From contig JACDQD010000005.1 of NCBI GenBank assembly GCA_019843655.1, positions 3,561,575 to 3,625,574 on the forward strand: a DNA stretch of 64,000 nucleotides, in the 5' to 3' direction. This stretch comes from Lethocerus indicus (taxonomy: Eukaryota > Arthropoda > Insecta > Hemiptera > Belostomatidae). This document shows, piece after piece, positions 58,086 through 64,000 of this stretch; position 1 is the stretch's first letter, and every line of letters begins with the position of its first letter. The position numbers and the translations under genes are program-made. The notes beneath the pieces are model-generated. The model searched no databases, was not told the DNA's origin, and was given only the letters and a program-made list of their open reading frames with translations.

Positions 58086-61000
58086 GTAAGCCTTTTAATC
58101 TCTTCCTCCGCGTTCCCCGCCTCCCTATTTTACCGTCGGTATCGTTTCAATTTTCATTTCTTTTCAATTCGAAACCTCCGATAACCGATAAAGGAACGAA
58201 CTAGGCGCGGCCAAAAAAATCGAAAATACGTCAGTGAAAGTGGTGGCGGCGGCGACGCGAAAGCCGGAAACCGGCGGAGATCGGTATGCGGCCCTGAAGG
58301 GGCTCCCTGGCCCCCCAGCCCGCCCGCCGCTCGGAGACTTGGACGGTGGGTCGTGAAGGCGGTCGTCATTCGAACCGGAGATAGGCGGACTCCGACATTC
58401 GGCAGTCGAAGCGCAGGGGGGTAGGGTGTAGGCTGTGACGGTGGTAGAGGCCGCGTCTCGCTGAGTAACGAGTGGTCGAGGGGAGCGAGAGAGACTTGAA
58501 CGGTGGGTTAGGGGAGGCGAGTGGGCGGACCGCGATTGGAAAGCTCTGCGGCGGACCGTCGGCCGGCTCTTGTTGTCTTTCTATTGTGATTCGGTTTTCA
58601 CCGACTCCGTGAAAGTGCGACCTTGTGTTATATTTTAGAGCCCGCCCCACACCGCTTGTTATTATTTCGACTCGGGGCGACCGGAATGGGCGAGCCCGGC
58701 GACGGCCCACGGGCCCCGCCGACCGCTCCCCATTGTCCGGTCCCCTAGAAAGTCTCTCCGACCTTCGGCTAAAGTTCCCGACTTTAACGTTCGAAGAAAC
58801 GGATAAATGTTAAATTTTAGAACGGTCTTTTAACGCAAAAAACTAGCGAAAAAACGATTATCCTACTTTCTCCGCCAGTTCTCCCTCCTCCCTCGACCGC
58901 ACCCCTCTCCTCGTCGATGGCAAAATCCGTGACTCGAAGGGGCCTGCCCTCTCTTCGCCCGAGGGCCGAGGCCTACGACTTTCCTACGAATATTCCCTCG
59001 TTATCGCTAATTAAAACGACCGAGTACTCCCCCGATCAAATGACTCTTGTCAATAAAACAGAAAAGGAATCGAAATGAAAATAGTTTTTCCTTTACGAAT
59101 GGGATAGTTTAATAACTATTATAAAGATTATGAATATATATAAAGAACTATATCGAAGTGTATTCTCAATAATGAAATTAATGAATTAAAATTATGTAAC
59201 CGTTGTCGAATGATATTAATCCGACGTGGTCAATTTTTTACGGCAGGAGGATGGGTAGAAGGGGTGATGGGGGGCTCTTGAGAGTTGAAAGTTGAGAGTT
59301 GCGACGTGGGGGGGGGAGAGGTGGGGCGAGAGGGGAAGGATGGCGTCCATCCGTGAGGAAGGTTTGACATTTGAAATTTAAACGCAATCCCCGATGAAGG
59401 GAAAGCCAACCGACCGGTGCAACAGCCAACATGGCCGCCACGACCACTCGTCTCTTCCCACACAGTAATTGTGCCGCCCGCTTACTTAGGGCCGGGGCAG
59501 GGAGGGGAGTAGACTGTCTCACGAAGATGTGCACCTTCGGTGCGTGAGTGTGCCTGTAAATGCGGCTCTCCGGCTTCGGTGTGAGCGCGAGGCCGTTGCG
59601 CAACCAACTCTGCACACACACACAAATACACACAACACACACACACACATACACATACACAAAATGGAGACCTCACTTGCAACACTACCATTGGAACATT
59701 CCTCACCTTCGCTCGGCGTGCACCCTGTAAATCGGGTTGAGTTTTAACAATTCCAAGATTACCTTTGATTTAGTCATTCGCCTATTTCCACCCCCCAATA
59801 CCAAAGTAATTTCATCCTTGCGATAAAATTGAATAAGTAAATAAAGTTTCCTTACACTATTGTATTACAACGATATTCAGTTATCCAGTCCTACTGGAAT
59901 CAATTTGCCAATTAACGCTACGAGAGTTTAAAAACATATTGCAATGCAGAAATTATACTGTCCCGCAACACTTCTCCCACCTAGAGATTCCAGTGTGTAT
60001 TGCTACAGACTTTTTTGGATTGATGCAACTGGAACTAGGTATCCTGAATTTGGAATTATTATTCTTCTATCAATAATAATACAAACGTGAAGAACGAGGC
60101 GTAGCACCTCATCGCCTAAAATAAATACAGTTACCAAAAAATAATGTTAGAAAAGTTTTGAGTTGTCACATTGAGTTATTTGGACCATTTCTTACGTTTT
60201 CTATATTTTCTATATTCTGAAAGTTAAATTATATTACGAATAATCAGTAAATAGTTAATGAAGTATCAAGAGACTAATCTTCAATTAGATAAGAAGATTA
60301 TTGTGCTCTCCTCCCATATTATTCAGTAATTGCTACAAGTAAAAATTAGCCGGACTAACAGGACCAATAATGCCTTTAGAAACTTTAGAAAGGCAATGAC
60401 TTTCCATGAAAAGAAATCCTTTTAACTTTCCTGAGAAATTTCTTCTTTTCTCGGTCCTCCCGTTTCACTCCCACCCATCGTGGAGGGGGGGGGGCTTAGA
60501 ACTTATTCACCTCGCCCTTGTTAGGCCGCCGGTCACATTTATGTGCAATAGATGCTTAACACGTCTGCAGAATTCATATTTCTAGGTCACGGGCCGCCTT
60601 GAACCCGACGAAAACTGAATTCTGGGCGGGGTCGCTGAAAACTCTATATATTTATCGAAGTTCACGACTGTCGCAATACTTAAGTCGGTCGCGCGTATTG
60701 GAATACATTTCTAATGACAGTTGGAATTTTAAATATTCCAATATGTGTAGACATCGGGTTAGAAATTTACCGATTATTATTTCACGGACTGCTAATTGTG
60801 GTTGTAATGTACACAATATTGAAATTAGAAGTTGAATATTCGGTCCACCTACAACTTTTACAATCTGAGCTTACAAACCTTTGTTCAATTGCAAATCGGA
60901 ATTTATTGCAATATGTCGGCAACGCGCGTATAATAATATAGTAGTCGAGCCGTAATAAATATCCTGTTGTATGCTATATATAATGTTACTTAAGGTTATA

Positions 61001-64000
61001 TCCTTAATAAAGTTGCAGTTTAGCCGGTCGGATTGCAACGGCGGATGCTCCCGTCTGAATAATTTCCAATTACTCTATTTCCCATGTGCATCCATTGGCA
61101 TAGTTCCATTATTGCGAATTTCATAATGAGGCTGGCAATCGTCACGACCCAGTTGCACCAGCACCCGCCGTTCCCTCACTCGGGCTCTTCTCGAGCGCAT
61201 ACCCTATCCATCTTTTACCTCTCCTCCTTCTGTACTCTCGGTGCGGATTAAGTATTGAGCGAAGCATGCTATGCGCCAAAAGATGGGGATCTTTTTAATA
61301 AAAATAAAAAACCACCCGAGAATTGTTCTCCGGCGTACGGACATTTTTCACTACTTTCCGTGTCCGATTTGAAGAAACTGTGAAATCGCGAAATCCTTGC
61401 TTCACGCTTCCGCGGGACGGGCTCCGCCGCTTCCGTTCTCGGCGCCTATTTCGCCACGACGGTCCTTCATCACCGTCGAGATTTCACGGTTTAAACTTTT
61501 CAACCGAATGTATTCCCAATCCAACTCCGTATCCGTTTATCTGCGCCGTTTCCTCTCGACCTACTCTCGCTATTCTTGGCACTTTAAAATTCAGCGAACG
61601 TTTTACTATACCCGGGGAATAGTACTCAATTGGAACCCTATTCGAGATCTGGAAATTTTGAAATATCCCCTATCATGTTCCGTTCGGATTAATCCTATCG
61701 AACTGTGTATTCCGGTGCTTGAAAAACATCATCGGCGGCGAACCTAATTGAATTCGTTATTCTACTGAGACTGAGGTGCAATTAATTCGAACCGGTAAAT
61801 TACAATCCGTCGGTTCGCAATCCCGTAATTGGCTCCCGTGAATGATTTTTCTTTCGCGAAACGAAAGGACCCAATTCCTTTTGCAGAGTTAGAAAGTTAT
61901 ACAATTCTTGAAAAACAATTCGCGTAAGTAACATAAATAAGAACCTCTGGACCGTGCCGAGAATCATGTCGGGGTTCTTTGGTAAAACGCCTTAACTCGA
62001 TTAATACTCCGCTAATAGACTAAATAAGAACGTTCCTAATCGGAAAATCCAAGAGACAGTTGAGCGCCAATATAAATTTATTTTTTTGATGTTTAAAATG
62101 CTAATTAATACAATTTATTGATGACTTCCTTCTCGGAAATATCCGGAGGGAATGTTGGGAGATTCACTTAGGGAGAAATTTTAGCTACGGAATGTGGCCC
62201 TCCGCCTATCGACTCGGTTTTCTCTTCCGGTGACACCACAGTATTATCAATACATCTATAATAATATAGATATATAAACTGTCTGCAAAATAGCATAGGA
62301 AGGAAACGTGGTATTGGTAGGAGGGACGCGGGGGTTGCGACTTCGGGGACAGCAACCGGGTGTTATAAAACACTTTCCGGTTGTTATGAAACTGCAAGTA
62401 ATTCTGAGCCCGGTGCAAGTGCCCGGGCCGTTGAGGGGCGCGGGTGGGGAGAACAGGACACCTTTATTATATAATATGGGAAATTACAAATGTCGGGTTT
62501 ATATTCATTTTTAGTGGGGGGTGAAGAGAGATTTCGGACCGGCAGGAACTTTCTGTTTCATTAGAGCCCAACTAAATTTCGTCCGCTATTTTCCGTCTAT
62601 CGGTCGTCTCGTATTTTGAAAAGCGAAATACGGATTTTGTTGTTTCTAAGAACACAAGAGTATTCTTCGTGTAAACTATTGTATATTCCTATAATGCCCT
62701 AATCACTGATGAGATTTCCGTTGATTGGAATCAGTCTGCACATTAAAAATATCTATGTTCATGCTGAGGATATCAGGAATGTTACAAAACCAAGAACTAA
62801 ATCGTACTAAATTTTACAGGGAAGTTTGTCTTTCAACGGTTGCACAGGAGGAAGTCTATGTATATATTTTTTTTGTATTAGAACTAATCGAATCGGTGTC
62901 CGCGTTTCGTTTTAAATCTCCGTGGCGAAAAAAAGAACACCCGGAAAAGTGGTAAGACATTTCCGGGACTTCGAGAAAAGACGGTCGTTTTCCGGACTGA
63001 AAAAAGTTACGACGGGTCTCGCATCAATTTTTCTCGCTCTTTCTTCCCCAAAGGTACGAAGTTAGCAACGCACGATCCACTCCGCGCCGACAAAAAAGTC
63101 TATACGTAATATTTTTCCAAGAACTTCAGGAAGATTCGCGGCGATCTCCGAAACGAATAGAGTTAATAGACAAAAAGAGAGAATCTCGGTGTTAAAAAAA
63201 ACCTTAGAACGGATAATGCTATTCGATTATTCAAACTGTTTGATGATAGTTGCACAGGAAATCCTCCCCCAGCAGCCGCATTGCACAACAGACTAATTAT
63301 TTCTCAATCTCACCCACGTAACAACGTCGTCGACTACAAATATTAATCATAAAAGAGTAAATTGACAGTAATAATAACCCGTCCGGTCTGAAACGGTCGC
63401 CATTTTACATAACAGTCCGGGCCGTATCCAGTTGGAAAATCTGGGCGGAGGATCGCGCTGAAACCGCTTACGAAGAAAAGCCGGCTTCGTAGTTTTAGTT
63501 CACTGCATCCGAAGAAGAGTGACTGGCTTGCGGGAACAGGATGGATCTTCCCCGAGTGAAAGTCCGTCTTATGAAAAACAAAATGCCTCGATTCGGTTCC
63601 CAATCCGACGAAGATCCTGTCGAAATTATAGTTTTGAAATACAAAGGAAATGTATATGAGGGGTTAAAGTGATAAAAATAAATTTTCAAAAATAACTACT
63701 ACCGCAATTCTATTCTTATTTGGAATTCGGTAATCTTGTCCTTATCTCATTCCTCTTTACGAATACATTTAATGAATACAATTTTAATCCTAATAATACA
63801 CTTTTGCGCTTCCTCCATATTGAAAAACCGAACGAAAAACTAATATCGTGACGTTAGTTTAGTGTATTCGGAGAGGGACATGGAAGGGTGCGGGCCAGTG
63901 AAAGTGATCGCAGAAGAAGGTAACCTCTTCTTCACTTTTTAAAAACCTGTTCCCCGGCGTCTACATAATGGCCGGCTGGGATAGTCACCTCCACTCTCAA
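58086..64000. other. Probable first intron of the secreted-protein gene; (CA)n repeat
   Basis: CpG-rich DNA with a (CA)n-type run at about 59612-59660 and several homopolymer G or C tracts (for example near 59308 and 60485). Many open frames on both strands reflect GC content. No exon with a convincing splice context and family match was found. Confidence 0.45.

Noticed and set aside
59230..59706. Overlapping minus-strand frames up to 140 residues
   Set aside because: Translation of the (CA)n repeat and G-rich tracts (CVCVCV and polyproline runs), with no family resemblance.
63881..63921. Possible exon starting ATGGAAGGGTGCGGGCC and ending at a GTAACC donor
   Set aside because: There is no convincing acceptor or family match, and it is too short to support as an exon of the 58-kb gene.

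Overview
The window is nuclear DNA of an animal, almost certainly an arthropod and most likely an insect. Its genes are split by AT-rich introns with GT-AG (one GC-AG) junctions. The encoded proteins are ordinary metazoan housekeeping proteins, and the repeats include an internally deleted mariner, a Jockey-type LINE fragment and hammerhead-bearing short elements. A hemimetabolous insect would fit the intron sizes and CpG pattern, but the order cannot be fixed from the sequence alone.

The left half (about 1-34 kb) is a compact block of broadly expressed genes. On the minus strand at the left edge is the 5' end of tubulin cofactor E (TBCE). Divergent from it is a complete ten-exon glycerol kinase (511 aa, 2614-9183). 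Then comes an eleven-exon ERGIC3 (401 aa, 10677-17083), whose intron 8 carries a complete two-exon ROMO1 gene in antisense (14715-15149). A convergent five-exon MTERF3 (344 aa, 18448-20773, minus) lies 719 bp head-to-head from an eight-exon PSS1-type phosphatidylserine synthase (462 aa, 21493-27494). Last is an MRH-domain, mannose-6-phosphate-receptor-like type I membrane protein (30147-33721). It has two alternative first exons, each encoding its own signal peptide and its own version of the first cysteine motif. All exon models keep phase across every junction, and every frame was checked by family resemblance.

The right half (about 34-58 kb) is a gene-poor, CpG-rich stretch. It holds a mariner remnant (36673-36883), a six-unit 70-71-bp tandem array whose units contain a CTCF-like core on the minus strand (44612-45046), a decayed Jockey LINE C-terminus (47441-47779, minus), and a small dispersed family of about 150-bp elements. 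Members of that family carry a type I hammerhead ribozyme fold (40839, 45369, 46781; relics at 48033 and 53345). One copy has 13-bp target-site duplications, and one lies in a fold-back inverted repeat. At 57.85-58.09 kb is a TATA-type promoter and a first exon encoding only a signal peptide; the rest of that gene lies to the right of the window. From 58.1 to 64 kb nothing is clearly coding.

The genes do not form a pathway: they are neighbours with separate roles in tubulin folding, glycerol phosphorylation, early secretory traffic, mitochondrial inner-membrane function, mitochondrial gene expression, phospholipid synthesis and probable endomembrane sorting. CpG dinucleotides are scarce around most of the housekeeping genes and frequent to the right of about 35.4 kb and around the first MRH exon. 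This is consistent with germline methylation of active gene bodies.
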